A DNA stretch of 64,000 nucleotides from Arthrobacter sp. P2b (GTDB taxonomy: Bacteria > Actinomycetota > Actinomycetes > Actinomycetales > Micrococcaceae), in the NCBI RefSeq assembly GCF_900168295.1, contig NZ_FVZL01000010.1, positions 1-64,000 of the forward strand, in the 5' to 3' direction. The notes below the pieces were generated by a model that saw only the letters and a program-made list of their open reading frames with translations, was not told the DNA's origin and ran no database searches. Shown piece after piece: positions 44,732 to 53,041 of the stretch. Both the position numbers and the translations under genes were made by a program. The stretch's first letter is position 1. Each line of letters starts with the position of its first letter.

Positions 44732-44793
44732 CGCGCCATTATGCCCCGGTTTTGCCACTCCTTTTGCCCACATTGCGACGGGTGCCTTTCGGC

Positions 44794-46251
44794 TCACTTT
44801 CCTCGCGCGGCCGACATTCCCAGCGCCGGCACTCCCATCCCGAATATGTCCTTAAGGGCATGTGTCGCGGCGTGCAGTCCGGGCATTCCTGTGACCCCCG
44901 GACCCGGCGGAGTGGAGGACGAACAAAGGTAGACGCCGCGCAAGGGGGTGCGCCACGGGGCACGGGAAACCACCGGCCTTTGGACCAGGCCCCGCAGGTC
45001 CATGGTCCCCACGCTGAAATCACCGCCAATGTAGTTCCGGTTGTATTCGGCCAATCCAGCGGCGGTGACCGCATTCGTCTGCACTATGAGGTCGCGGAAG
45101 CCCGGCGCGTAGCGCTCCAGCTGCGCGGTGATGGCCTCGGTCATGTCCTTGGTTGAACCTGCCGGAACGTGGCAGTAGGTCCACACTGTGTGGTGTCCTT
45201 CCGGAGCCCGGCCGGCGTCGAACCGCGAGGGCTGTGCCACCAGGACGTACGGCCGTTCCGGATGGCGGCCCGCATTGACCTCATTCTCTGAATGGGCCAG
45301 GTCCCTCCTGGTACCGCCTACATGGACCGTGCCGGCGTCGGCCAGTTCGGGCGCCTGCCAGGGCACGGGCCCGGACAGGATGAAGTCCACCTTGCACGAG
45401 CCGTTTCCGTAGCGGAATGACTCCAAGGCCCGCCGGTAGCCGTCAGGCAGCGACTGGCCGGCCATGGCGACCAGTCCGCGCGGCGAAACGTTGAGCAGCG
45501 TGGCCTTGGCAGTGGGAAGGTCTGCAAGCCTGTCTATCGGAGCGTTCGCATGGATGGCGCCCCCGTGCGCCTTAACATCCTCGGCAAGTGCGGCAGCGAT
45601 TGAAATGGAGCCTCCCAACGGGATGGGCCATCCCTGCGCATGCCCGAGGGCGCCCAGCATGAGTCCGGCACCGGCGCCGGCGAGGGAGGGCTGGCGGGAG
45701 ATGGCGTGGGCGGCAACGCCGGTGAGCAGGGCGGGAGCGTACTCCTCGCGGAACCTGGCGTTCCAGGCCCCCGTTCCCTGTTCCATGGTCCGCAGCCCAA
45801 AAATACCGGCAGCTGCAGGGCTGCGCGGAATCCGGAAGAGCTGGTTCTGCGTGAAGTCCATGATCCCGTCCACGTTCCGGACCAAGGGCGCCATAAGCCT
45901 GCGATAGGCGGCGCCGTCCCGCCCGAGTTCCGCTGCCGTCCGGTCGAGGGACCGGTAGGCCAGGGCTGCGCGTCCGCCGTCCAGCGGCGAACCGTAGGAG
46001 ATCTCCGGGGTGACCATTTCCACCCGGCGGGCCAGTTCGAATGCCCGAAAGAAGGGCGAGGCGAGGGCCATCGGATGGACAGCCGAGCACACGTCGTGGA
46101 AGTGGCCGGGCTGCATCAGTTCGGTGGTGCGTGTCCCGCCGCCGATGGAAGCGGCTGCCTCGAAGACCTCCACGGAAAGTCCGGCGCGGGCCATGACTGC
46201 CGCTGCCGCCAGCCCGTTGGGGCCGGCTCCCACCACCACAACATCAGGCAT
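44794..46251 (-). CDS. FAD-dependent oxidoreductase (phytoene desaturase / PYROXD2-like)
   Basis: A 485-residue flavoprotein with N-terminal Rossmann motif VVVGAGPNGLAAA, GGGTRT and a C-terminal FAD site GPGVTGMPGLHAA. Overall similarity is to the CrtI-like NAD(P)/FAD oxidoreductases of unknown substrate that are common in actinobacteria. No carotenoid genes are nearby. It overlaps the end of the GT87 gene by eight bases. AAGGAA precedes the ATG. Confidence 0.82.
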   Translation of the reverse strand: MPDVVVVGAGPNGLAAAAVMARAGLSVEVFEAAASIGGGTRTTELMQPGHFHDVCSAVHPMALASPFFRAFELARRVEMVTPEISYGSPLDGGRAALAYRSLDRTAAELGRDGAAYRRLMAPLVRNVDGIMDFTQNQLFRIPRSPAAAGIFGLRTMEQGTGAWNARFREEYAPALLTGVAAHAISRQPSLAGAGAGLMLGALGHAQGWPIPLGGSISIAAALAEDVKAHGGAIHANAPIDRLADLPTAKATLLNVSPRGLVAMAGQSLPDGYRRALESFRYGNGSCKVDFILSGPVPWQAPELADAGTVHVGGTRRDLAHSENEVNAGRHPERPYVLVAQPSRFDAGRAPEGHHTVWTYCHVPAGSTKDMTEAITAQLERYAPGFRDLIVQTNAVTAAGLAEYNRNYIGGDFSVGTMDLRGLVQRPVVSRAPWRTPLRGVYLCSSSTPPGPGVTGMPGLHAATHALKDIFGMGVPALGMSAARGK

Positions 46252-47704
46252 TCGAAGGTTCCTTCCAGGGCAGGAGTGAATCTGCCGGCCGGCGCAGGCT
46301 CAACCGAATCCGGTCCGGCGCGCCGGCAAAGGGCCCGCCATGGGGATCATCGGTGTGGTGGCGCCGGATGGGATCATAATTCGGGTCATAAATGTCCCAC
46401 GTAACGCGGGCCATGAGATAGGCCACCGCAAACATGTGGGCAGCCACGGCGAGGACGTAGTAGGGCATATCCAGGTTGTGCTGGGAGGAGCCTGCGCTGG
46501 TCACCTGTCCAAGGTACATCCACACGGCGGCCCAATGCAGGCCCTCAATTCCCTGCCAGACCAGGAAATCGCGCCACCGGGGCCGCGCCAGCGCCAGGAG
46601 CGGGATCAGCCACACCACAAACTGCGGGGAATACGCCTTGTTGGTGAGGATGAGGGCGCCCACCAGAAGAAAGGCCACCTGGGCAAGGCGGGGCCGCCGG
46701 GGAGCGCTGAGGACAATAACGGCAATGGCGGCACATGCCACCACCAGGAGTGCGGGCGAGAGCAGGTCCACAGCGGCCGGACTCAGCTCTGGCCAGCGCA
46801 GCCTGCCGGCCACCAGGTTGTAGGCGAACCAGGGCGAACTGTAGCCCGCATCGCGGTCAGCCGTGTACCGGAAATAGTGGGCCCAGCCGTCAAAGTTTGT
46901 GGCCGCGAACGGCAGGTTCACTGCAATCCAGCTGCCGGCCGCCGCCCCGCCCGTGACCAGCAGGGCGCGGAGATGGCCGGTGCGAAGGGCGAGCAGCAGG
47001 ATGGCTGCCAGGAGCAGCAACGGGTACAGGTTGGTGGCCGTGGCGAGTCCGATCAGGATCCCGGCCGGCACCAGCCGCTGCTGCGCGAAAAAGTACATGG
47101 CCACAGCGAGCAGGCAAACCGTCCACAGGTCCCAGTTCACGGTGCCCGCGAGAATGATCCCCGGGGCCAGGGCCACCATCGCTGCGTCCCAGGGCCGGCG
47201 GGCTGACATCCTCGCTGTTGCCAGGACGGCGATCATGGCCGCCCCTGCCAACAGTGCCGCGTTGATGTCGAAATACGCCAGGACCCGTCCGTCCGTCACG
47301 CCGGTTCCCGGGACCAGCCACGCCGTCAGCCCGGCGATCAGTCCTATGAGGACGGGATATTCGAACTGATTGGTGAGGACGGGGAAGCCTCCCTCAGCCA
47401 GACCGCGGTGTGAGAAAAGCTCGGGAAAATCCGAATAGCAGGTGGCGTAGAACTGGGTGGGGGACTCCCAGCCATTGGCGCGGCAATAGCCTTTAAGCAG
47501 GACGCCGACGAGCGCGGCGGCAAGGGTGAGGAGGATCAGGACCCGTTCCGCGGTGAATATCCCGGGTGAAATAACGCCGGGGTCCGATCTGCGGCCCAGC
47601 GGACCGCCAATGACTTCCGTGAAGTTCCGCAGCAGCATGTCGCTGCGGCTGGGAACCACCAGTCGGGACCGTCCTCGGCGCCCCGGGGGCTGGGTCTCCT
47701 CCAT
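46244..47704 (-). CDS. GT87-type membrane glycosyltransferase
   Basis: A 486-residue protein with about eleven helices; an early acidic loop CYSDFPELF follows the first helix, and the late helices carry NKAYSPQFVVWLIP. It fits the DUF2029/GT87 polyprenol-phosphate-mannose-dependent mannosyltransferases. Such enzymes extend cell-envelope glycans in actinobacteria. It is divergent from a second membrane glycosyltransferase, and its end overlaps the FAD oxidoreductase start. Confidence 0.75.
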   Translation of the reverse strand: MEETQPPGRRGRSRLVVPSRSDMLLRNFTEVIGGPLGRRSDPGVISPGIFTAERVLILLTLAAALVGVLLKGYCRANGWESPTQFYATCYSDFPELFSHRGLAEGGFPVLTNQFEYPVLIGLIAGLTAWLVPGTGVTDGRVLAYFDINAALLAGAAMIAVLATARMSARRPWDAAMVALAPGIILAGTVNWDLWTVCLLAVAMYFFAQQRLVPAGILIGLATATNLYPLLLLAAILLLALRTGHLRALLVTGGAAAGSWIAVNLPFAATNFDGWAHYFRYTADRDAGYSSPWFAYNLVAGRLRWPELSPAAVDLLSPALLVVACAAIAVIVLSAPRRPRLAQVAFLLVGALILTNKAYSPQFVVWLIPLLALARPRWRDFLVWQGIEGLHWAAVWMYLGQVTSAGSSQHNLDMPYYVLAVAAHMFAVAYLMARVTWDIYDPNYDPIRRHHTDDPHGGPFAGAPDRIRLSLRRPADSLLPWKEPSNA

Positions 47705-47869
47705 GGAGTTGAGCTTACCCGTGTGGCTGCAGGATGAGGTTTAACGTCGGAAGGGCCTGTATCGTCGCAAGGTGTGCCGGGCAGTATTTTCCCGGCAATT
47801 GTCCTTCCAATCGTGAACGAATGTACGGCTGCTTGCCGCAGGGAACCAGCAGTCTTCAGGGGGTTATAG

Positions 47870-49387
47870 GTGGAGAGCCAAAGGGTCAGCGGCCATGCTG
47901 CCGGACGACGCTCCCGGCTGGCCGCAGTGCCGGGCCCGGCTGCTGCGCAGTGGTGGATGCCGGCGTCCCTGGGCCTGCTGGGCTTCTGCGCGGCGTTCAT
48001 AGGATCGTGGATTCCCTCGTTCTGGGATGACGAGATCGCCACCATTTCCGCGGCCGGCCGGTCTCCGGGAGAGCTGCTTCTGCTGCTGCAGTCGGTGGAC
48101 GCGGTTCACGGCCTCTACTACCTGATCATGCATTTCTGGACGTCCGTCTTTGGTTTCTCGGAAATTTCCATGAGGATGCCGTCGGCGTTTGCGGTGGGGC
48201 TTGCCTGCGCCGGGACGGCCCTCATCGGGCGGAAACTGGGGTCCGAATCCCTGGGTTTTGCCGCCGGCCTGGTGCTGGCCGTCCTTCCCCGCATGGTGTG
48301 GGCCGGAACCGAGGCCCGGCAGTCTGCTTTCACCGCCCTGCTGGCCGTGGCCCTCACCCTCTTGCTGCTCCGGGCATGGGAGTCCAACCGGATCCTCGAC
48401 TGGGTCCTCTACGCTCTGTGCGCAGTGGTGGGCGTATGGATGTTCATGTTCTTCGGCTTGGCCGTCGCGGCGCACGCAGCCGCAGCGGTCATACTCCGGC
48501 GCCGGATGCTGGCCACTTTGGTGGCCTGCTCCGCGGCCGGGGCTTGTGTGCTGCCGTTCCTGATCTACGCCCTGGGGCAAAAGGCACAGGTGGACTGGAT
48601 CCAGAACCGTTCCCTGCTGCAGAACCTGATGACCGCGGCCGTCAAACAGTACTTTTACGGCGACGACCGTCCCACCGGGAACATGCCTCCGCAATGGGTT
48701 CTGGCGTTTGTGGTGCTCCTCGGCGTGGTGGAGATTGGCTTGCTGGCGTGGGGCCTTTGGTCCGCCCGGCGCAGCACTGCCCTGCGTCCCCTTCTGGTCC
48801 TGTGCTTGGCAGGCGTAGCAGTTCCCGTTGCCGGGCTCCTGCTGGTCAGCGTCGTGGCCCAGCCCGTCTACGTCGCCCGGTACCTGACGTTCACCGCCCC
48901 TGCGTTTGCCCTGCTGGTAGGACTGGGGATTTCCAGGCTTCCCGCCAAGCACACATGGCTCCGTCCCATGGTGGTAGCTGGAGTTATCTGCTGCAGCCTG
49001 GTCCCGCAGCTCACACTCAAGAGCCTGGTGAATGAGCCGGCCGATACCGAACGCCGGATTGCGGCGCTGCTGGATCAGCAGGCGCCGCAACCCGCCGCCA
49101 TGGTGTTCGGCGAGCCGTACCTCCGTGACATGGTGCTTGCCTATCCGGAACGTTTCGACGGCGTCCAGGACCTGTCCCTTGAGGAAACGCCGGCAGAGTC
49201 CGGGACGTTGTGGGGCCTGGATGCCCCCGTCACCGCCGCTGAACTGTCCGGCCGCGGCGAAGTGCTGTTTGTCGGGCTCGGAAATGCCGCCCCCAGCGAC
49301 CTCTCCGCTTTCACCGCTGCGCAGTGCCGGGAGACCGGCAACCAGCCCTTCCAGCGGCTGGTCCTGATCTCCTTCACCTGCTCCTGA
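47870..49387 (+). CDS. Membrane glycosyltransferase (GT39/mannosyltransferase-like)
   Basis: A 505-residue protein with about ten helices. The first extracytoplasmic loop carries an acidic pair (FWDDEIATI), the usual catalytic site of GT-C enzymes that use lipid-linked sugars, and EARQSAF follows the third helix. A soluble C-terminal domain of about 110 residues ends it. GTG start; divergent from the GT87 gene by 165 bases. It probably mannosylates exported proteins or envelope glycans, but the substrate is not shown. Confidence 0.75.
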   Translation: MESQRVSGHAAGRRSRLAAVPGPAAAQWWMPASLGLLGFCAAFIGSWIPSFWDDEIATISAAGRSPGELLLLLQSVDAVHGLYYLIMHFWTSVFGFSEISMRMPSAFAVGLACAGTALIGRKLGSESLGFAAGLVLAVLPRMVWAGTEARQSAFTALLAVALTLLLLRAWESNRILDWVLYALCAVVGVWMFMFFGLAVAAHAAAAVILRRRMLATLVACSAAGACVLPFLIYALGQKAQVDWIQNRSLLQNLMTAAVKQYFYGDDRPTGNMPPQWVLAFVVLLGVVEIGLLAWGLWSARRSTALRPLLVLCLAGVAVPVAGLLLVSVVAQPVYVARYLTFTAPAFALLVGLGISRLPAKHTWLRPMVVAGVICCSLVPQLTLKSLVNEPADTERRIAALLDQQAPQPAAMVFGEPYLRDMVLAYPERFDGVQDLSLEETPAESGTLWGLDAPVTAAELSGRGEVLFVGLGNAAPSDLSAFTAAQCRETGNQPFQRLVLISFTCS

Positions 49388-49449
49388 AAGTCCCGGCCGC
49401 AAAGGTCCCGCCGCACATGCGGCAGGAATATCAGTGCCGGCCGTACATG

Positions 49450-49590
49450 TCAGCGCAGCCCGCTCATCTGTTGGTGCATCAGGACAAATACGTCATTCCG
49501 CTGCCGCTCCAAGAGGTCTTGGTTGAACAGCATCCTGCTCCTGGTCCGCCGTGGCGCAGTGAACAGGAACTTCCGGAGTTTTCGGATCAT
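49450..49590 (-). CDS. Candidate small basic protein (46 residues)
   Basis: A 46-residue frame, MIRKLRKFLFTAPRRTRSRM at the start and FVLMHQQMSGLR at the end, with GGAGGT eight bases before its ATG. The first 20 residues hold seven Arg/Lys. Upstream on the same strand is an A/T-rich patch with a TATAAG element, and the inverted repeat TAGCGCC-N8-GGCGCTA lies at 49668-49689. It converges on the GT39-like gene. No family is recognised; it could be a spurious frame. Confidence 0.45.
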   Translation of the reverse strand: MIRKLRKFLFTAPRRTRSRMLFNQDLLERQRNDVFVLMHQQMSGLR

Positions 49591-49934
49591 TGGTTCTCAC
49601 CTCCCTACGGGGTGACAGCCAGCCTTATAAATGGGCATAACAAAATAAGGCCGCGTTGAAAAGGAATTAGCGCCCACATAATGGCGCTACAAATTCGCCG
49701 AACCATTCGAGGGTATTTTGGCGAAAACGGAATTTCCGGCAGGCGACCGAGACCCATCGGAAAACTGGTTCCGAATTATGGGATGCGGGAGTCCGCGCTC
49801 ACAGGAAATGCCCGGAACCGCCGCAAGCTGCACGCCACCCAGAAAGGGGAGGCAGGCCTAGGGACGCGAAATTCCGCCGGATATACCGTGAATACCTTGC
49901 CGCCCCACCAGGGGACGGAGGACAAGGGCAGGCG

Positions 49935-50030
49935 TCAGCAGCCTGGTTGGCCCCCGAACAGGTGCGCATTGTGCGCGGGGGCCGGGTGCGCGGTGATGGT
50001 GGTCTTCCGTCCGCCAGTCAAAGTCATCAT
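49935..50030 (-). CDS. Candidate short peptide gene (31 residues)
   Basis: A 31-residue frame beginning MMTLTGGRKTTITAHP and ending HLFGGQPGC, with a perfect AAGGAGG nine bases before the ATG. It ends in a single cysteine after a Gly/Pro-rich stretch. A terminator lies upstream, so it would have its own promoter. It could be a leader peptide, a small secreted or modified peptide, or chance. Outside the two short frames and the terminator, the 800-base gap 49388-50191 shows no other gene. Confidence 0.45.
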   Translation of the reverse strand: MMTLTGGRKTTITAHPAPAHNAHLFGGQPGC

Positions 50031-50125
50031 TTCTCCCAACCTCCTTTTCCTCTGTTCGCTGCAGACAAAGCGTGCAACCGGGGCGCTGACCGCGGCAGTT
50101 GGCTCTGGGGTCAGGAATAAAAGTA

Positions 50126-50144
50126 CACCAGGATTCTTCTGGTG
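50126..50144 (-). terminator. Terminator after the histidine phosphatase
   Basis: CACCAG-N7-CTGGTG hairpin on the minus strand, followed by a TACTTTTATT run, 48 bases after the phosphatase stop. Confidence 0.65.
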
Positions 50145-50191
50145 ACTACTGCTTTTGGGGAATTCAGCAACCCTAATTTACAAAAAGGAAA

Positions 50192-50776
50192 TTAAAGGCC
50201 CCAGCGGACAATTGCGGGCGTCCTCTTATCCCACCCCAGTGTGCAGACTTTTGCGGTCCCCAGGATGAAGTGCCTGCCCTCCGTGGGCGCCAGTTCCAGC
50301 CACCGTGCCGTGAGGATCCGCGAGAAATGGCCGTGCGCAACGATCAGCACATTGTCCATTCCCGATTCCAGGACCCGGCCAATGATCTTATCCGCCCTGG
50401 CCGCAACCTCGTCCAGCGTCTCGCCGTTGGGAACACCGTGCGTCCAGATGAGGTAGTCAGGGTTGTCCTTGCGGATCAGGTCCGAGCTGATGCCTTCGTA
50501 GTCGCCGTAGTTCCACTCCACTGCCAGCGGTTCGTGCTGCGCGTCCGGAAATCCCGCCAGTTCCGCGGTCCGCCGGGCACGCCGCAGCGGCGAGGTGAGC
50601 ACCAGGTCGAAGTCGACGGCGTCGAGCACTTTACGGGCTTCCACAGCCTGCTGTTCGCCTTCGACCGTGAGCGGGAGGTCCGTGAGCCCGGTGTACTGGC
50701 CGCTCTTGGACCACTCGGTCTCGCCGTGCCGGAGGATCCAGAGCTGGGGGCGGGGGGCAAGGGCAGGATCGGTCAC
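50192..50776 (-). CDS. Histidine phosphatase family protein
   Basis: A 194-residue phosphoglycerate-mutase-like phosphatase with the catalytic RHGE motif (ILRHGETEWS), the second-strand SPLRRARRTAE block and the second His in VAHGHFSR. It hydrolyses small phosphorylated metabolites; the substrate is unknown. GTG start overlapping the pcnA stop by GTGA. In mycobacteria a gene order around pcnA is similar, without this gene. Confidence 0.88.
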   Translation of the reverse strand: MTDPALAPRPQLWILRHGETEWSKSGQYTGLTDLPLTVEGEQQAVEARKVLDAVDFDLVLTSPLRRARRTAELAGFPDAQHEPLAVEWNYGDYEGISSDLIRKDNPDYLIWTHGVPNGETLDEVAARADKIIGRVLESGMDNVLIVAHGHFSRILTARWLELAPTEGRHFILGTAKVCTLGWDKRTPAIVRWGL

Positions 50777-52281
50777 TTGGTCTCCTCAGACGGGGAAGGT
50801 TCGACGGCGGCGGGAGACTTTCCGGCCTCCGCTGCGGCAGGAGCTGATTCGGGCTGTTCGGCCCACCAGCGGAGCAGCCGGGCCTCCGCGTCCTCGACGG
50901 GCAGGGGACCGTGTTCCATCCGCTCATTGAGCAGGAACTTGTACGCCCTGCCCACCACGGGTCCGGGCTTGAGGCTGAGCAGTGCCATGATCCGGGCGCC
51001 GTCCAGGTCCGGCCGCACAGCATCCAGGGACTCCTGCTCCCGCAATGCGGCGATGCGGTCTTCAAGGTCGTCGTAGGCAAAGGCCAGGCGCTCGGCCTTC
51101 CTCTGGTTCCGGGTGGTGACGTCTGAGCGGGTGAGCCGGTGCAGGCGTTCGAGCAGGGGCCCGGCGTCCGTGACGTAGCGGCGGACCGCCGAATCGCTCC
51201 AGCCGGCGTCGCCGTAGCCGTAGAAGCGCATATGCAGCTCCACCAGCCGGGCCACGGCTTTGGTGGTGTCGTTGTCGAAACGCAGGGCCTTCATGCGTTT
51301 GGTGGTGAGCTTTGCCCCCACCATGTCGTGGTGGCGGAAGCTGACCGCCCCGCCAGGTTCGAAGCGCCGCGTCGCCGGCTTGCCGACGTCGTGCATCAAT
51401 GCCGCGAACCGCAGCACAAAGTCGGGCCCGGGCACCGGGCCGTCACCGTCCGTTTCCAGCTCCGCTGCCTGTTCCAGCACCTGCAGTGAGTGCTGGTAGA
51501 CATCCTTGTGGCGGTGGTGCTCGTCGGACTCAAGGCGGAGGGCGGAAACTTCGGGCAGCACGAACTCGGCGAGGCCCGTGTCCACCAGCAGGTCCACGCC
51601 GACCCGGGGCTGTGCCCCGGAGATGAGCTTGACCAGTTCGTCGCGCACCCGCTCGGCGGAAATGATGGTGATGCGTTCGGCCATTCGGGTCATGGCTTCC
51701 CGGACGTCGTCGGAAACTGACACGCCCAGCTGCGCCGCGAACCTGGCGGCCCGCATCATCCTCAGCGGGTCATCGGAGAAGGACGCCTCGGGCGATCCCG
51801 GGGTGGCCAGCACGGAGGCGTGCAGGTCGCGGACGCCCCCAAAGGGGTCCACGAGCTCCATGGCGGGCAGTTTCAAGGCCATGGCATTGATGGTGAAGTC
51901 CCGCCGCAGCAGGTCGTCGGTCAGGGATGAACCGAATGCCACCACGGGTTTGCGGGATTCGGGATCGTACGCCTCCGCCCGGTAGGTGGTGATCTCAATC
52001 TGGAATCCGTCCTTGCGCATGCCGATGGTTCCGAAGGCGCGCCCGATCTCCCAGAAATTGTCAGCCCACTTCTTGATGAGGGCCACGGTCTGGTCCGGCG
52101 TGGCGTCCGTGGTGAAGTCCAGGTCGGGGGAGGTCCGCCCCAGGAACAGGTCCCGCACCGGCCCGCCCACCAGGGACAGTTCGTGGCCGGCGTCCACAAA
52201 GCGCTGGCCGAGCTCCAGGACCACCGGGTCCACCTGGAAATCGACGGTGTGGGAATCAGTCTTGTGATGTGCGTGCGCCAT
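50773..52281 (-). CDS. pcnA: CCA tRNA nucleotidyltransferase
   Basis: A 502-residue class II nucleotidyltransferase that adds or repairs the CCA end of tRNA. It has the GGPVRDLFLGR active-site loop with DLDFTTDA, the RRDFTINAMA motif, an HD-type metal site in FAALMHDVGKP and a charged Ala/Pro tail. Its length and domain order suit actinobacterial homologues. Divergent from the NUDIX gene, it opens the conserved pcnA, NUDIX, murJ, trxB, trxA segment. Confidence 0.92.
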   Translation of the reverse strand: MAHAHHKTDSHTVDFQVDPVVLELGQRFVDAGHELSLVGGPVRDLFLGRTSPDLDFTTDATPDQTVALIKKWADNFWEIGRAFGTIGMRKDGFQIEITTYRAEAYDPESRKPVVAFGSSLTDDLLRRDFTINAMALKLPAMELVDPFGGVRDLHASVLATPGSPEASFSDDPLRMMRAARFAAQLGVSVSDDVREAMTRMAERITIISAERVRDELVKLISGAQPRVGVDLLVDTGLAEFVLPEVSALRLESDEHHRHKDVYQHSLQVLEQAAELETDGDGPVPGPDFVLRFAALMHDVGKPATRRFEPGGAVSFRHHDMVGAKLTTKRMKALRFDNDTTKAVARLVELHMRFYGYGDAGWSDSAVRRYVTDAGPLLERLHRLTRSDVTTRNQRKAERLAFAYDDLEDRIAALREQESLDAVRPDLDGARIMALLSLKPGPVVGRAYKFLLNERMEHGPLPVEDAEARLLRWWAEQPESAPAAAEAGKSPAAVEPSPSEETK

Positions 52282-52440
52282 AGTTACTTAAGCTTGGCAG
52301 AAACCTGCCGCCCGGCAGGCCAAAAAAGCGTCAAGATCCCGTGGATTCGGTCCACTGCCGGGAAACTGCGTCATATGCCGTCCATGTTGGTGTCATGTTC
52401 CGGTCATCACGAGCGGGCAACAGTCGTTAGAGTGGACTCC

Positions 52441-52989
52441 ATGGCCCATCCAGTACCGAGCGCTCCAGGCAGGAGGACGAACGCACCATTGCCGTCGGCA
52501 ATCGGTGCGCACGTTGCGCCTGCGCAGCATTCGGCGCCGGCTTCGCTGCCGACGGTGGAGGAAGTCTCCGCCGGCGGCGTGGTGGTGGACACGTCCGACG
52601 CCGAGTTGAGGGTTGCGATCATCTCCCGCCTTAACAGGGGCGGACGCCTTGAATGGTGCCTGCCCAAGGGCCATCCGGAGGGCAAGGAAAACAACGAGGA
52701 AGCGGCGGTCCGGGAGATCGCCGAGGAAACCGGCATCGAGGGCAGCATCCTCGCCCCGCTTGGAAGCATCGACTACTGGTTTACCGTCAGCGGCCACCGG
52801 GTCCACAAAACGGTCCACCACTACCTCCTGCGCGCCACCGGCGGTGAGCTGACCATCGAAAACGATCCGGACCAGGAAGCCGTGGACGTGGCATGGGTGC
52901 CCATCCAGGAGCTGGCCCGGAAACTGTCCTTTCCGAATGAGCGGCGCATCGCCGACCTTGCCCGCGAAGTCCTGCCCGGACACCTGTAG
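52441..52989 (+). CDS. NUDIX hydrolase (MutT4-like position)
   Basis: A 182-residue protein with a NUDIX box GHPEGKENNEEAAVREIAEE (G5-E-x7-REUxEE type) at about residues 79-98, cleaving nucleoside diphosphates linked to another group. In mycobacteria the gene at this place is mutT4. A Pro/Ala-rich N-terminal stretch of about 40 residues precedes the fold. ATG 52441 follows a short AGTGGA; an upstream in-frame ATG would add unconserved residues. Confidence 0.88.
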   Translation: MAHPVPSAPGRRTNAPLPSAIGAHVAPAQHSAPASLPTVEEVSAGGVVVDTSDAELRVAIISRLNRGGRLEWCLPKGHPEGKENNEEAAVREIAEETGIEGSILAPLGSIDYWFTVSGHRVHKTVHHYLLRATGGELTIENDPDQEAVDVAWVPIQELARKLSFPNERRIADLAREVLPGHL

Positions 52990-53041
52990 CGCCGCACTGC
53001 CCGTGCCGGCGTTGCGGCGATAGCGGCGTCCGGGTGAGACG

